From the NCBI RefSeq assembly GCF_000380005.1, contig NZ_KB904189.1, forward strand, positions 1 through 64,000: DNA of 64,000 nt, in the 5' to 3' direction. A program made the position numbers and the translations under genes. Within the stretch, counting starts at the first letter, position 1; the number at the start of each line of letters is the position of its first letter. Of the stretch, positions 16,406 to 26,260 are shown piece after piece. The notes under the pieces are model-generated. The model worked only from the letters and a program-made list of their open reading frames with translations, made no database searches and was not told the DNA's origin. This stretch comes from Streptococcus didelphis DSM 15616 (GTDB taxonomy: Bacteria > Bacillota > Bacilli > Lactobacillales > Streptococcaceae).

Positions 16406-16705
16406 ATGATGAATATGCAAAATATGATGAAGCAAGCGCAAAAGCTTCAAAAGCAAATGGAACAAAAGCAGGCTGACTTGGCAGCTATGGAATTTACTGG
16501 GAAGTCCGCTCAGGATTTGGTGACGGCTACTTTTACTGGTGATAAGAAGTTAGTTGCTATTGATTACAAGGAAGCTGTGGTTGATCCAGAAGATATTGAA
16601 ACCTTATCTGATATGACAACGCAAGCTATCAATGATGCTCTTAAACAAATTGATGAAGCGACTAAAAAAACTATGGGAGCTTTTGCTGGCAAGTTACCAT
16701 TTTAA
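16406..16705 (+). CDS. ybaB: YbaB/EbfC nucleoid-associated protein
   Basis: A 99-residue DNA-binding protein of the YbaB/EbfC family, small dimers that coat DNA. Features are the N-terminal Met/Gln-rich helix ([22 protein letters not shown]), the central beta region, and the C-terminal helix [27 protein letters not shown] is upstream at a slightly long distance; adjacent ATGs at 16406 and 16409 are both possible starts. It is monocistronic, with its own promoter and terminator. Confidence 0.93.
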   Translation: MMNMQNMMKQAQKLQKQMEQKQADLAAMEFTGKSAQDLVTATFTGDKKLVAIDYKEAVVDPEDIETLSDMTTQAINDALKQIDEATKKTMGAFAGKLPF

Positions 16706-16706
16706 T

Positions 16707-16744
16707 CCAAAAAGAACCTGAGAAGTATCTCGGGTTCTTTTTGG
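16707..16744 (+). terminator. Terminator of ybaB
   Basis: A long symmetrical hairpin: CCAAAAAGAACC, then GAGA, pairs with TCTC and GGTTCTTTTTGG around an AGTA loop, starting 2 bp after the ybaB stop. Confidence 0.9.
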
Positions 16745-17244
16745 GTCTAATTATGAAATGGGTTGAGGGAGTTGTGGGTGATTATCAAAGTAGTTTTCCC
16801 ATTTTTAATAGGATATCCTTTTGTAACCCTCTTTATCTCCTTTATCACTTATTCTTTTAGCTAAGGCCACCGCCTATCTAGGCTTCTATTATCTCCTCCT
16901 TTTTATTATGTCTTTAGGATTTTTAATTATGTTAAAATTTACTATACTTATTTTAACCTATTTCAAAAGTGTTTTCAGGTCATTTTTTTAAATCATTATA
17001 AAATTTAAATGAGTTTTATATTACAATTACATTAATAAAACCAATTATTTAATAGATCTTCTAATTATGGTTAAGCGAGTTCTATATAAAATAAATCCCC
17101 AGCTTATTCAAAAAGACCTGAGATAGCTCTCAGATCCCTGAAGAGTATAAAGCAAAGCCCAGTATCATTTTTAATTATCTTTTGCTATTTCTAAACAATA
17201 AGGCATAATATCTCTTACCCAAGGGGATCTTTCTTTTTTTAGAA
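16745..17244. other. Non-coding gap with a possible membrane-gene remnant
   Basis: No intact gene. Two plus-strand frames between about 16778 and 16990 give hydrophobic text (VIIKVVFPFLIGYPFVTLF, then after a frame change LAKATAYLGFYYLLLFIM), which may be a degraded membrane protein gene. A small hairpin, CTGAGA-TAGC-TCTCAG, lies near 17113-17128. Nothing else is supported. Confidence 0.35.
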
Positions 17245-17832
17245 TTAATCAAAAAAATTTCCTAATGCTGCGAATGGATTAGTCACTTCTAAGTTTTCTT
17301 GATTAGAAAGTAGGCTTTTGTTCTCATCACATTCTAAAAAGTAATGGTAAACACGTGCCGTCATACGAGCATCTTCTAAGCTATTATGGCCTTTGCCTGT
17401 GATGTTTAAAAATTCTGCCACAGTGGTGAGTTTCAGGTTCCGAATTCCATTTAAGTCTGTGCTACGTCTCTCATAAGCCTGATCATATAAATCAACTTTA
17501 TATTGCTCATTTAAATCCAGCCCATTCTCAGCCAATATTGGAAGGTCAGATTTATAGGCATTGTAACCAATTAGGGGAAGATCTCCAACAAAGTCTTTAA
17601 AGCTAGCAATTACACTGTCAACTTTGGGAGCTTGCGCAATTTTATCAGCAGTAATACCAGTTAAGCCATTGATGAAACTTTGCAAGGGAACATCTGTGTA
17701 AACATAAGTGTCAAAGCTGTCAATCTCCTGATCTCCCCTATATTTTACAGCTGAAAGCTGAATTAAGTGACTCAGCTCATTAACTGTATTAAATTCTAAA
17801 TCAAAGGCAATGTAAGTTTCTAATTTTTCCAT
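17245..17832 (-). CDS. DnaQ-like 3'-5' exonuclease (RNase T/DNA Pol III epsilon family)
   Basis: A 195-residue protein with the DEDD exonuclease blocks: ExoI FDLEFNT (Asp, Glu near the N-terminus), ExoII LIGYNAYKSDLPIL, and ExoIII GHNSLEDARMTARVYHYF (the DEDDh His and Asp). It probably removes nucleotides from DNA or RNA 3' ends. The substrate cannot be told from sequence. It lies 44 bp downstream of the DUF536 gene on the same strand, separated by a terminator. Confidence 0.85.
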   Translation of the reverse strand: MEKLETYIAFDLEFNTVNELSHLIQLSAVKYRGDQEIDSFDTYVYTDVPLQSFINGLTGITADKIAQAPKVDSVIASFKDFVGDLPLIGYNAYKSDLPILAENGLDLNEQYKVDLYDQAYERRSTDLNGIRNLKLTTVAEFLNITGKGHNSLEDARMTARVYHYFLECDENKSLLSNQENLEVTNPFAALGNFFD

Positions 17833-17845
17833 AATTCTCCTAGCT

Positions 17846-17870
17846 AAAAGGACCCTTTTAGGGGCCCAAA
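17846..17870 (-). terminator. Terminator-like hairpin after the DUF536 gene
   Basis: On the minus strand GGCCCC-TAAAA-GGGTCC is followed by TTTT, just beyond the stop at 17877. One pair is mismatched. Confidence 0.55.
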
Positions 17871-17876
17871 CTCTTT

Positions 17877-18407
17877 TTATTTCCCAAATAATCGGCCTAA
17901 AAAGCCTTTTTTCTTACCAGTTACAGCCTGAACTTCTTCCACTTGGCTGCGAGCTTGGTCAACTTCTGCCTTAGCTTCTTCAAGTTCTAATTTCAAAGTT
18001 TCTTTATCAGCCATAGCTTTAGCTGTCAATTGTTGCTGCTGATCAAGCTGTTTATCTTTTTCAGCAATCTGCACATCTTTGACACGCATCTGCTCATCTT
18101 TAGCAGCTAATTGGCTGTCTTTAGCCTTTAATTGATTATACAAGCGGGTAATTTCAGTATTCTTTTCATCTACTAGAATCTCTAACAACTCCCGTTGTTT
18201 GGTTTCTTCACTAATTGGCTCATCGTCAAAAATAGTTTTTTTGTAGATTTCTTCCAACTTAATAAGGCCACTACGCTTAACCACAGTGACTCCTTTATCA
18301 TTTTTATCAAGGTCTTCATCTGGAAGTGATTTGACACGGTTATTGACAGCCTGACGGCTAACTCCCAAGATTTCAGCTAGTTCACTAACTGTCTTTTCTA
18401 TTGCCAT
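17877..18407 (-). CDS. DUF536 protein with HTH and coiled coil
   Basis: 176 residues. An N-terminal helix-turn-helix (TVSELAEILGVSRQAVNNRVKSLP, about 5-28) is followed by a long heptad-rich coiled coil of repeated KDSQLAAKDEQMRVKDVQ-like units (about 85-160) and a basic C-terminal tail FLGRLFGK. The organisation resembles DUF536 proteins found on plasmids and streptococcal chromosomes. The frame is open from 18458, but ATG 18407 has GAGGAAAAT before it and a normal N-terminus. The function is unknown; DNA binding is likely. Confidence 0.8.
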   Translation of the reverse strand: MAIEKTVSELAEILGVSRQAVNNRVKSLPDEDLDKNDKGVTVVKRSGLIKLEEIYKKTIFDDEPISEETKQRELLEILVDEKNTEITRLYNQLKAKDSQLAAKDEQMRVKDVQIAEKDKQLDQQQQLTAKAMADKETLKLELEEAKAEVDQARSQVEEVQAVTGKKKGFLGRLFGK

Positions 18408-18575
18408 ATTTTCCTCTTTATACTTAATACTGAATATTCTTACTATGAATAGTACCACAATACTAGAATTCTGTCAATTTCAGCAAAGTTAATTTCTCTC
18501 TAGCAGCCCTTAGCGAACTGCTTTCACCTAAAGAGAATAGCTCTATGACTATAATAATTCGCTACAATATGGTAA

Positions 18576-19757
<1,182 letters not shown>

Positions 19758-19824
19758 TAAGAAGTCCTCAAGGAACTGATTTTAAGTCAGTTCCATTTTT
19801 TTACTGTTTAAAGTGAATTTTCAC

Positions 19825-19893
19825 TTGCATTTTAATTCAAAAGAGCTATAATAGAATTACATTTACTTAACTGGTTATGCACCGGTTAAGTAA
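19825..19893 (+). promoter_or_regulatory. Zinc-responsive (AdcR-like) promoter of rpsN.2
   Basis: TTGCAT (19825-19830), 16-bp spacer and TATAAT (19847-19852). Immediately downstream is a near-perfect palindrome: arms TTTACTTAACTGGT and ACCGGTTAAGTAAA around a TATGC centre (about 19862-19894). Each arm contains the AdcR half-consensus TTAACYRGTTAA in part (TTAACTGGTTAT, and TTAACCGGTGCA on the other strand). In S. pyogenes and S. pneumoniae AdcR represses zinc-starvation genes including a second rpsN. A repressor here would block the start of transcription. Confidence 0.8.
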
Positions 19894-19950
19894 ATTCGGA
19901 GTTCTGATAAAAAACTCCGAGATTATTAATATTAAAAGAAGGAGAAAGCA

Positions 19951-20220
19951 ATGGCAAAAAAATCAAAAATTGCTAAATACCAAAAGCAGCTCCAACTGAT
20001 TGAACAGTACGCTGACCTTCGTCGCGAGCTTAAAGCTAGTGGTGATTACGAAGCACTTCGCAAACTTCCTCGTGATTCTAATCCAAACCGCTTGAAAAAC
20101 CGCGATAAAATTGATGGCCGTCCTCATGCTTACATGCGTAAGTTTGGTGTTAGCCGTATCAATTTCCGCGACTTAGCTCACAAAGGTCAACTACCTGGTG
20201 TCACTAAAGCCAGCTGGTAA
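19951..20220 (+). CDS. rpsN: Ribosomal protein uS14, zinc-independent (C-) paralogue
   Basis: An 89-residue S14 of the long form: [18 protein letters not shown] at the start and [20 protein letters not shown] near the end. It has no cysteine at all, so it lacks the two CxxC zinc pairs of the standard short S14. This is the zinc-sparing paralogue that replaces the zinc form during starvation. AGAAGGAG precedes the ATG. The promoter palindrome upstream gives direct support for zinc control. A small leader hairpin, CGGAGTT/AACTCCG, lies at 19897-19919. Confidence 0.95.
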   Translation: MAKKSKIAKYQKQLQLIEQYADLRRELKASGDYEALRKLPRDSNPNRLKNRDKIDGRPHAYMRKFGVSRINFRDLAHKGQLPGVTKASW

Positions 20221-20305
20221 GCTTATCTCACCTGATTTTGAATGACTTGTTGCAGCAGGTCGTTTGTACATATTAGTAATCATAGTAGCCAATTATTTAT
20301 CGTTT

Positions 20306-20342
20306 AACAAGCCGGTATGCCAAGATACCGACTTGTTTTTTT
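20306..20342. terminator. Terminator between rpsN and tsaD
   Basis: AACAAG-C-CGGTAT (20306-20318) pairs with ATACCG-A-CTTGTT and continues into a T-run on the plus strand. The minus-strand gene tsaD also ends nearby (20373), so it may serve both. Confidence 0.85.
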
Positions 20343-20372
20343 ATGTCCTACTAGGGCATCTGTCTCAACTAA

Positions 20373-21380
20373 CTAGATAGAAGGAAAAGCTAGGCTTGGT
20401 TTAGCATTCAAGTCCATACCAGCAAAGTGCTGCTTATCATACTCAACCGCTGCTGCTAGGGCAATCATTCCTGCATTATCACCACATAATCTTAAAGGTG
20501 GAATAAGAAGGTCAAGATCTTTTATTTCTTGGGCTAGTCTTTCACGTAACCCCTGATTAGCTGCTACGCCACCTGCTACAACTAGCATCTTAACAGGGTA
20601 TTTTGCTAAGGCCTTTTTAGTTTTAACCATAAGAATATCTAGCACAGCAGTTTGAAATGAGGCACATAAATCCTCTAAGACAAGCTTTTCTCCCTTTTGT
20701 TGGGCATTGTGATGAAGATTAATAAAGGCTGATTTTAGGCCTGAAAAGGAAAATTCAAGGTTATCTTCTTTAATCATGGCGCGGGGAAAGTTGTAGACAT
20801 CTTTACCTTTATGTGCTAGCTGATCAATTTCACGGCCAGCTGGGTAAGTGAGCCCCATAACCCGTCCAACTTTATCATAGGCTTCGCCAACAGCGTCATC
20901 ACGTGTTTCGCCAACGATATGGTATTCTCCCGCCTTTGGGACATAAACTAGCTCTGTGTGCCCACCAGATACCAATAAGGCCATAAGAGGATAAGTTAAT
21001 TCTTTTTCTTGACGCGCAGCCATCAAATGGCCTGCCATATGGTTAACAGGAATGAGTGGCAAATTGTTAGCCCAAGCAAAGGCTTTAGCGGCAGCTATTC
21101 CTACAAGAAGGGCCCCAACCAATCCCGGACCATATGTTACTGCAACAGCATCTAAGTCACTAGCTGAAAGGCCAGCTTCTTTAAGAGCATCTTCAAAACA
21201 AGTGGTGATTACCTCCACATGATGGCGGCTAGCTACTTCTGGAACCACCCCTCCAAAGCGTTTGTGACTTTCAACTTGGCTAGCAATAATATTAGACAGC
21301 AAGTGATCTTCATTTTTTAAAATAGCGATGCTGGTTTCATCACAGGAACTTTCAATTGCTAATATATATCTATCTGTCAT
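20373..21380 (-). CDS. tsaD: tRNA N6-threonylcarbamoyladenosine transferase
   Basis: The 335-residue Kae1/Gcp-family enzyme that transfers threonylcarbamoyl to A37 of ANN-decoding tRNAs, with TsaB and TsaE. Seen are the N-terminal [15 protein letters not shown], the metal-binding His pair in [38 protein letters not shown] and [15 protein letters not shown]. It is the last gene of the tsaB-rimI-tsaD cluster and overlaps the rimI end by 11 bp. Confidence 0.97.
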   Translation of the reverse strand: MTDRYILAIESSCDETSIAILKNEDHLLSNIIASQVESHKRFGGVVPEVASRHHVEVITTCFEDALKEAGLSASDLDAVAVTYGPGLVGALLVGIAAAKAFAWANNLPLIPVNHMAGHLMAARQEKELTYPLMALLVSGGHTELVYVPKAGEYHIVGETRDDAVGEAYDKVGRVMGLTYPAGREIDQLAHKGKDVYNFPRAMIKEDNLEFSFSGLKSAFINLHHNAQQKGEKLVLEDLCASFQTAVLDILMVKTKKALAKYPVKMLVVAGGVAANQGLRERLAQEIKDLDLLIPPLRLCGDNAGMIALAAAVEYDKQHFAGMDLNAKPSLAFPSI

Positions 21381-21798
21381 TTTTTAAATCTCTTTTCATT
21401 ATCAATGCTGTTTCTAGTGGATTGTGATAATAGTTTTTACGTTTAGCAATTTCGACAAAGCCAAAATGCTGATAGAGAGTCTGCGCAACTAGATTAGACT
21501 CTCTTACTTCTAAAAATATTGGCAGCTGGACATCTCTTATTTTTTCTAAGAGCTTCTTAGCCAATCCTTGACCCTGAAAGGCTTTTAAAACAGCAATATG
21601 TGTTATCTCCATCTCTCCAACCAAGTGCTGTAAAGATAAAAAGCCAACTATCTTTTCTTCCCTATAAACAAAAAAATAATCAACTTGATCAGAGAGCAAA
21701 TCTGCTTGAATCTGGTCTTTTGTCCAAGGAGATGTGCCATAAACATCCTGCAAAATGGCAGCTATGGCTGTAACCTTATTTCTAAGCACTTCATCCAT
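21370..21798 (-). CDS. rimI: Ribosomal-protein-alanine acetyltransferase
   Basis: GNAT-family N-acetyltransferase, 142 residues. The acetyl-CoA loop is [19 protein letters not shown], with the C-terminal [29 protein letters not shown] typical of RimI. The open frame extends to 21840, but ATG 21798 follows the tsaB stop directly (TAATATG) and gives the usual N-terminus. There is no clear Shine-Dalgarno site, so translation probably depends on coupling to tsaB. Confidence 0.9.
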   Translation of the reverse strand: MDEVLRNKVTAIAAILQDVYGTSPWTKDQIQADLLSDQVDYFFVYREEKIVGFLSLQHLVGEMEITHIAVLKAFQGQGLAKKLLEKIRDVQLPIFLEVRESNLVAQTLYQHFGFVEIAKRKNYYHNPLETALIMKRDLKNDR

Positions 21799-21799
21799 A

Positions 21800-22498
21800 T
21801 TACACACGCTTAATGTATTGGTCTGTCTGGTCAGATACATGATCTTTTAACCAGTTCTCCTCAGCCTCAACCCTCTTCAAATAATTAGGGACAAAGGCAT
21901 TAACATCCTGAGCTTCAAGAGAAAGTGCAGCCTTACCCATTTCAAAAGCAGAAGGTAAGCTTGCCTTAATCTGAGCTTGCGGCAATAGCGTCTTAATCTG
22001 ATCTTCAAAAGGAGCTGTCTCCCCTACAAAAATCAGCTTTTTAGCTCCTTCACCCTTCAAAGAATCAAGCAAATCTGTAAAGGCAATATAAGTATCTTGC
22101 TTGATAGCCTTTTTATTTTGATAGAATCCTGCGTACACAAACTGACGACGAGCATCAATCAAGGGAACAACTAACGCATCCGGCTGGCTGCTGGCTGCCG
22201 CTAAAGCATAGAGACTAGAAATTCCAACCAAGTCGATTTTTAAAGAATAGGCTAGGGTTTTTGCAGTAGCTACGGCAACGCGTAAGCCAGTATAAGAACC
22301 TGGTCCTTGGGCTACTGCGATTCTATCCAAATCCTTAGGGGTCAAATCAATGGATTGCATCAAAAAATCAATGGCTGGCATGAGACTGATGCTGTGGTTT
22401 TTTTTGATATTGAGGGTCAAATCGGCTAACAAGCTATCATTGTCAAGGATGGCAAGTGACAAAGTCTTGTTAGATGTATCAAATGCGAGTGTTTTCAT
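21800..22498 (-). CDS. tsaB: tRNA threonylcarbamoyladenosine biosynthesis protein TsaB
   Basis: 232 residues of the ASKHA-fold partner of TsaD. The N-terminal LAFDTSNKTLSLAI and IAVAQGPGSYTGLRVAVATAKTLAYSL are diagnostic. I chose ATG 22498 over 22513: GGAG lies about 10 nt upstream and MKTLAFDTSN is the usual beginning. It is the first gene of the tsaB-rimI-tsaD cluster. Confidence 0.95.
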   Translation of the reverse strand: MKTLAFDTSNKTLSLAILDNDSLLADLTLNIKKNHSISLMPAIDFLMQSIDLTPKDLDRIAVAQGPGSYTGLRVAVATAKTLAYSLKIDLVGISSLYALAAASSQPDALVVPLIDARRQFVYAGFYQNKKAIKQDTYIAFTDLLDSLKGEGAKKLIFVGETAPFEDQIKTLLPQAQIKASLPSAFEMGKAALSLEAQDVNAFVPNYLKRVEAEENWLKDHVSDQTDQYIKRV

Positions 22499-22612
22499 TT
22501 TCTTTTTCTCCATGATATTCTAGTTTAGATTATAACACAAAAACAAGAGGCTAAGCAAAATCACTGGTTTGACTAGCTAAGACTTGTTCAGACAATTAAT
22601 TTGGCCTATGCT

Positions 22613-22641
22613 TTTACTAAAAGCTCTTATTATGGTATAAT
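22613..22641 (+). promoter_or_regulatory. Promoter of rpoY-rnjA
   Basis: TTTACT (22613-22618), 17-bp spacer and extended -10 TGGTATAAT (TATAAT 22636-22641). The long leader to 22770 contains no hairpin I would call regulatory. Confidence 0.75.
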
Positions 22642-22769
22642 CTTAATAATTGCACAGAATCACGTTAAATCTATTACACAATAATCAATACAAAAAAGGT
22701 CAGAATGTAAAGTCATTGGACTTATTTGTTATTGTTTGGATAAACGATTCACTATGAAAGGAAAAAGAA

Positions 22770-23000
22770 ATGATTTATAAAGTTTTCTATCAAGAAACAA
22801 AAGAGCGTAACCCTCGTCGTGAGAACACAAAAGTTCTCTATTTAGATATTGATGCTGAAACTGAAAGCGAAGGCCGTATCAAAACACGTCAACTTATGGA
22901 AGAAAAAACTCCTTACAATGTAGAGTTTATTGAACTTCTTTCTGATAAACACCTTGATTATGAAAAAGAGACAGGTGTCTTTGAATTAGCGGAGCTTTAG
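22770..23000 (+). CDS. rpoY: RNA polymerase epsilon subunit
   Basis: A 76-residue protein, DUF1447/Rpo[57 protein letters not shown]. It is a small Firmicutes-specific subunit bound to RNA polymerase. AAAGGAAAAAG precedes the ATG. It lies 1 bp upstream of rnjA, the normal arrangement in streptococci and bacilli. Confidence 0.95.
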   Translation: MIYKVFYQETKERNPRRENTKVLYLDIDAETESEGRIKTRQLMEEKTPYNVEFIELLSDKHLDYEKETGVFELAEL

Positions 23001-23001
23001 T

Positions 23002-24684
23002 ATGGCAAATATCGATTTAAAATCTCATGAAGTTGGTGTTTTTGCTATTGGTGGTCTGGGAGAAATCGGGAAAAATACTTACGGCATTGAATACAAAGAC
23101 GAAATTATCATTGTTGATGCGGGTATTAAATTCCCAGAAGATGATCTTCTAGGAATTGACTATGTTATTCCTGACTACTCTTATATTGTTGATAATATTG
23201 ACCGTGTTAAAGCTCTTGTGATCACTCATGGACATGAAGACCATATTGGTGGCATTCCCTTTTTACTTAAACAAGTAAATGTTCCTATTTATGCTGGACC
23301 TTTAGCTTTGGCTCTGATTCGCGGAAAACTAGAAGAACATGGTTTATTGCGTGATGCTCAGCTTTACGAAATTAATCATAACACGGAATTAACCTTTAAA
23401 AATATGAGTGTTACTTTCTTCCGCACTACCCATTCCATTCCTGAACCCTTAGGTATTGTTATCCATACCCCACAAGGTAAGGTTGTTTGTACGGGTGACT
23501 TTAAGTTTGACTTTACACCAGTAGGAGAACCTGCTGACCTTCACCGTATGGCAGCTTTGGGAGAAGATGGGGTCTTATGTCTACTATCTGATTCAACAAA
23601 TGCTGAAATCCCAACCTTCACAAATTCAGAAAAAATTGTTGGCCAATCCATTATGAAGATTATTGAGGGAATCCATGGACGTATTATTTTTGCATCCTTC
23701 GCCTCAAATATCTATCGCTTGCAACAAGCTGCTGAAGCTGCTGTTAAAACTGGCCGTAAAATTGTTGTTTTTGGCCGTTCAATGGAAAAAGCCATTGTTA
23801 ATGGAATTGAGTTGGGTTATATTAAAGTTCCTAAAGGTACCTTCATTGAACCTAATGAACTTAAAAACTACCATGCTAATGAAGTTCTGATTATGTGTAC
23901 TGGTAGCCAAGGAGAATCCATGGCTGCCCTAGCTAGAATTGCAAATGGAACACACCGTCAGGTTAGTTTACAGCCAGGAGATACTGTTATTTTCTCTTCA
24001 AGCCCTATCCCAGGTAATACTACAAGTGTTAATAAACTTATTAACACCATTCAAGAGGCTGGAGTTGATGTTATCCATGGTAAGGTAAACAATATCCACA
24101 CTTCTGGACACGGTGGTCAGCAGGAACAAAAATTAATGCTTAGTCTTATTAAACCAAAATTCTTCATGCCTGTTCATGGGGAATACCGTATGCAGAAAGT
24201 ACATGCTGGTTTAGCCCAAGACACTGGAATCCCAGAAGACAATATCTTTATCCTAGAAAATGGTGATGTACTTGCCCTAACAAGCGATTCTGCTCGTCGT
24301 GCTGGTCATTTTAATGCCCAAGATATCTACGTTGATGGAAATGGTATTGGTGATATCGGTACAGCCGTTCTCCGGGATCGCCATGATTTATCTGAAGATG
24401 GGGTTGTTCTTGCCGTAGCTACTGTTGATTTTGACACACAAATGATCTTGGCTGGTCCAGATATTTTAAGCCGAGGCTTCATTTACATGCGTGAGTCTGG
24501 TGATTTGATTCGCGAAAGTCAACGGGTTTTATTTAATGCTATCCGCATTGCACTTAAAAATAAAGAAGCAAGCATTCAGTCTGTTAATGGCTCTATTGTT
24601 AATGCCCTTAGACCCTTCCTCTATGAAAAAACAGAACGTGAACCTATCATTATTCCTATGATATTAACGCCTGATAAAGAGTAA
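23002..24684 (+). CDS. rnjA: Ribonuclease J1
   Basis: A 560-residue beta-CASP metallo-beta-lactamase RNase with 5'-3' exo- and endonuclease activity, central to mRNA decay. Seen are the metal motif [21 protein letters not shown], the beta-CASP region with [13 protein letters not shown] and [18 protein letters not shown], then [12 protein letters not shown] and MPVHGEYRM. The C-terminal domain follows to TPDKE. It is translated together with rpoY. Confidence 0.97.
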   Translation: MANIDLKSHEVGVFAIGGLGEIGKNTYGIEYKDEIIIVDAGIKFPEDDLLGIDYVIPDYSYIVDNIDRVKALVITHGHEDHIGGIPFLLKQVNVPIYAGPLALALIRGKLEEHGLLRDAQLYEINHNTELTFKNMSVTFFRTTHSIPEPLGIVIHTPQGKVVCTGDFKFDFTPVGEPADLHRMAALGEDGVLCLLSDSTNAEIPTFTNSEKIVGQSIMKIIEGIHGRIIFASFASNIYRLQQAAEAAVKTGRKIVVFGRSMEKAIVNGIELGYIKVPKGTFIEPNELKNYHANEVLIMCTGSQGESMAALARIANGTHRQVSLQPGDTVIFSSSPIPGNTTSVNKLINTIQEAGVDVIHGKVNNIHTSGHGGQQEQKLMLSLIKPKFFMPVHGEYRMQKVHAGLAQDTGIPEDNIFILENGDVLALTSDSARRAGHFNAQDIYVDGNGIGDIGTAVLRDRHDLSEDGVVLAVATVDFDTQMILAGPDILSRGFIYMRESGDLIRESQRVLFNAIRIALKNKEASIQSVNGSIVNALRPFLYEKTEREPIIIPMILTPDKE

Positions 24685-24689
24685 TAGCT

Positions 24690-24717
24690 AAAAGTCCAAT
24701 TCTATTGGGCTTTTTTG
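24690..24717 (+). terminator. Terminator of rpoY-rnjA
   Basis: AAAAGTCCAAT-TCT-ATTGGGCTTTTTT, a stem of about 10 bp with one G-U or mismatch and a T-run, 5 bp after the rnjA stop. Confidence 0.9.
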
Positions 24718-24780
24718 CTTGCCATAGACTAAAAGACTTCGAAAAGCAAACTCTTAATAGCTGTTAAACACTAAATAAAA

Positions 24781-24815
24781 AAGGAAAGACTCAACCTTGA
24801 GTTTTTCCTCTTTTC
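24781..24815. terminator. Second hairpin terminator, convergent
   Basis: GGAAAGACTCAA pairs with TTGAGTTTTTCC around CC, followed by a pyrimidine/T-rich stretch. It lies between rnjA and the immunity-like gene and may end transcription from either side. Confidence 0.7.
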
Positions 24816-24898
24816 TTATTACAAACTTATCTTTATTGAATCATAATAATCACAGACTTTTTTCATACTTTTCCTATTTTTACACCCAAGGGTAAAGG

Positions 24899-25111
24899 CT
24901 ATTTGGATGAATCTTTTTTTCTGAAAATTGGATATACATTGGCAAGAATCACAATTATGAAGATTCCAATGATTTCTAGTAACCTTGATCTTGTATGGTA
25001 AAATGGTTTGATAACCAAAATAGTGGTTACTAACATCCCAACAAAGACAACTATATCCATCTTAGAGACATGCTTGCAAATTTTTTTCCAGTTTATTTTG
25101 TTATGGTGCAT
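24899..25111 (-). CDS. Small two-helix membrane protein, possible bacteriocin immunity protein
   Basis: A 70-residue basic protein with two hydrophobic helices (DIVVFVGMLVTTILVIKPF, about 19-37, and LEIIGIFIIVILANVYPIF, about 45-63), charged ends and no named domain. Its ATG lies inside the end of the 25101-25220 frame (11-bp overlap), so it is coupled to a bacteriocin-like sequence, as immunity genes usually are. Size, charge and position fit a class II bacteriocin immunity protein; this is inference from context. Confidence 0.6.
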   Translation of the reverse strand: MHHNKINWKKICKHVSKMDIVVFVGMLVTTILVIKPFYHTRSRLLEIIGIFIIVILANVYPIFRKKDSSK

Positions 25112-25220
25112 TGTATTCCCAAACTCCCCCTATGATTGTGCCTACAAGAGCTCCCCCAGCTGTACAAATTAAATATGCTTGAGGTCCAGTTGCAACTGTG
25201 ACAAACTTAGTATAAATCAT
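25101..25220 (-). pseudogene. Truncated class II bacteriocin gene without leader
   Basis: This frame reads VATGPQAYLICTAGGALVGT then IIGGVWEYNAP and stops at TAA 25101-25103. The GGALVGTIIGG core with GxxxG-type spacing is typical of two-peptide or Blp-like class II bacteriocins. No double-glycine leader precedes it, the nominal ATG at 25218 has no good ribosome binding site, and it falls within the promoter's -10 region. I read this as the 3' part of a bacteriocin gene left after a deletion that joined it to its promoter. Confidence 0.6.
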
Positions 25221-25275
25221 TTTTTGTTATAAATTCCTAAATTCCCTAAATAGTCATTGAAACGTCCTAAATGGT
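25209..25275 (-). promoter_or_regulatory. Pheromone-type (BlpR/SilA/ComE-like) direct-repeat promoter
   Basis: TCCTAAATGGT (25265-25275) matches exactly the S. mutans ComE/BlpR-type consensus TCBTAAAYSGT; CCCTAAATAGT (25244-25254) matches at 9 of 11 positions. The two 11-bp repeats are separated by 10 bp, the required spacing. On the minus strand a -10 TATACT (25209-25214) lies 29 bp downstream, again the normal distance for these promoters. The downstream sequence is the truncated bacteriocin and the immunity-like gene. No such regulator gene is in this window. Confidence 0.75.
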
Positions 25276-25302
25276 AAAGTTACAGCTATAAAAAATACGA
25301 CA

Positions 25303-25326
25303 AAAAAACAGCCTCGGCTGTTTTTT
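25303..25326 (-). terminator. Terminator of the opp operon
   Basis: AAAAAACAGCC-TC-GGCTGTTTTTT, a perfect stem with T-runs on both strands, overlapping the last bases of oppF. Confidence 0.9.
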
Positions 25327-26260
25327 AGTTATTTAATGTTGCTTTATAAGCTTTTGCTTCTTCTTCAGTTGATAAAACAAAATGTCCAGGTGTGATTTCT
25401 CGCATCTCTCTTTCTTGTCCGTCTGTTTCTAGACTTACATCATAAACTTCAGCTTGACGTTTACGTTCTTTTTCAGGGTCTGGTTCTGGTATTGCTGACA
25501 AGAGGCTCTTAGTGTAGGGGTGAATGGGATTATTATAAACATCCTCTGATGTCCCAATTTCAAGCATTTTACCCCAGTGCATAACACCAATACGATCTGA
25601 AATGTATTTAACCATGGATAAATCATGAGCGATAAAGAGGTAGGTTAAACCTTTTTCAGCCTGTAACTTTTGCATTAAATTAACAACCTGAGCCTGAATA
25701 GAAACATCTAGTGCCGAAATAGGCTCATCTGCAATAATAAATTTAGGTTTAACAGCCAAAGCACGAGCAATTCCGATACGCTGGCGTTGCCCTCCTGAGA
25801 ATTCATGGGGATAACGAGTCACGTGGTCCTTATTTAAACCAACCAAGTCAAGTAACTCTTGAACACGCTCTTCACGCTCTGCTTTACTCTTAGTAAGACC
25901 ATGAATATCTAAACCTTCAGCAACAATATCCCTGATTTTCATACGACCATTAAGACTAGCTTGAGGATCTTGGAAAATCATCTGAGCATCTTTACGAAAG
26001 TCATGTAATTCCTTGCCTTTTAATCGAGAAATCTCTTGATCATTGAAAATGATTTGACCTTCATTAATATCATAGAGTTTTAATATGGCACGACCAACTG
26101 TTGTTTTCCCAGAACCTGATTCCCCAACAAGCCCAAAGACTTCACCTTCATAGATGTCAAAGCTGACATTATTAATGGCTTTCACTTCATTTTTCTTACC
26201 TTTATTGAAGCTTAAAGAGACATTTTTTAATTGAACTAATTTTTTACCTTCTTCAGTCAT
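25325..26260 (-). CDS. oppF: Oligopeptide ABC transporter ATP-binding protein OppF
   Basis: 311 residues. Walker A GLVGESGSGKTTVGRAIL, signature FSGGQRQRIGIARALA, Walker B FIIADEPISALD, and the C-terminal OppF/DppF extension with NPIHPYTKSLLSAIPEPDP. Start ATG 26260 overlaps the oppD stop (TAATG) and has AGGAGG 9 nt upstream; the longer frame from 26290 lies inside oppD. It energises peptide import with OppD. The transporter also takes up signalling peptides in streptococci. Confidence 0.95.
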   Translation of the reverse strand: MTEEGKKLVQLKNVSLSFNKGKKNEVKAINNVSFDIYEGEVFGLVGESGSGKTTVGRAILKLYDINEGQIIFNDQEISRLKGKELHDFRKDAQMIFQDPQASLNGRMKIRDIVAEGLDIHGLTKSKAEREERVQELLDLVGLNKDHVTRYPHEFSGGQRQRIGIARALAVKPKFIIADEPISALDVSIQAQVVNLMQKLQAEKGLTYLFIAHDLSMVKYISDRIGVMHWGKMLEIGTSEDVYNNPIHPYTKSLLSAIPEPDPEKERKRQAEVYDVSLETDGQEREMREITPGHFVLSTEEEAKAYKATLNN

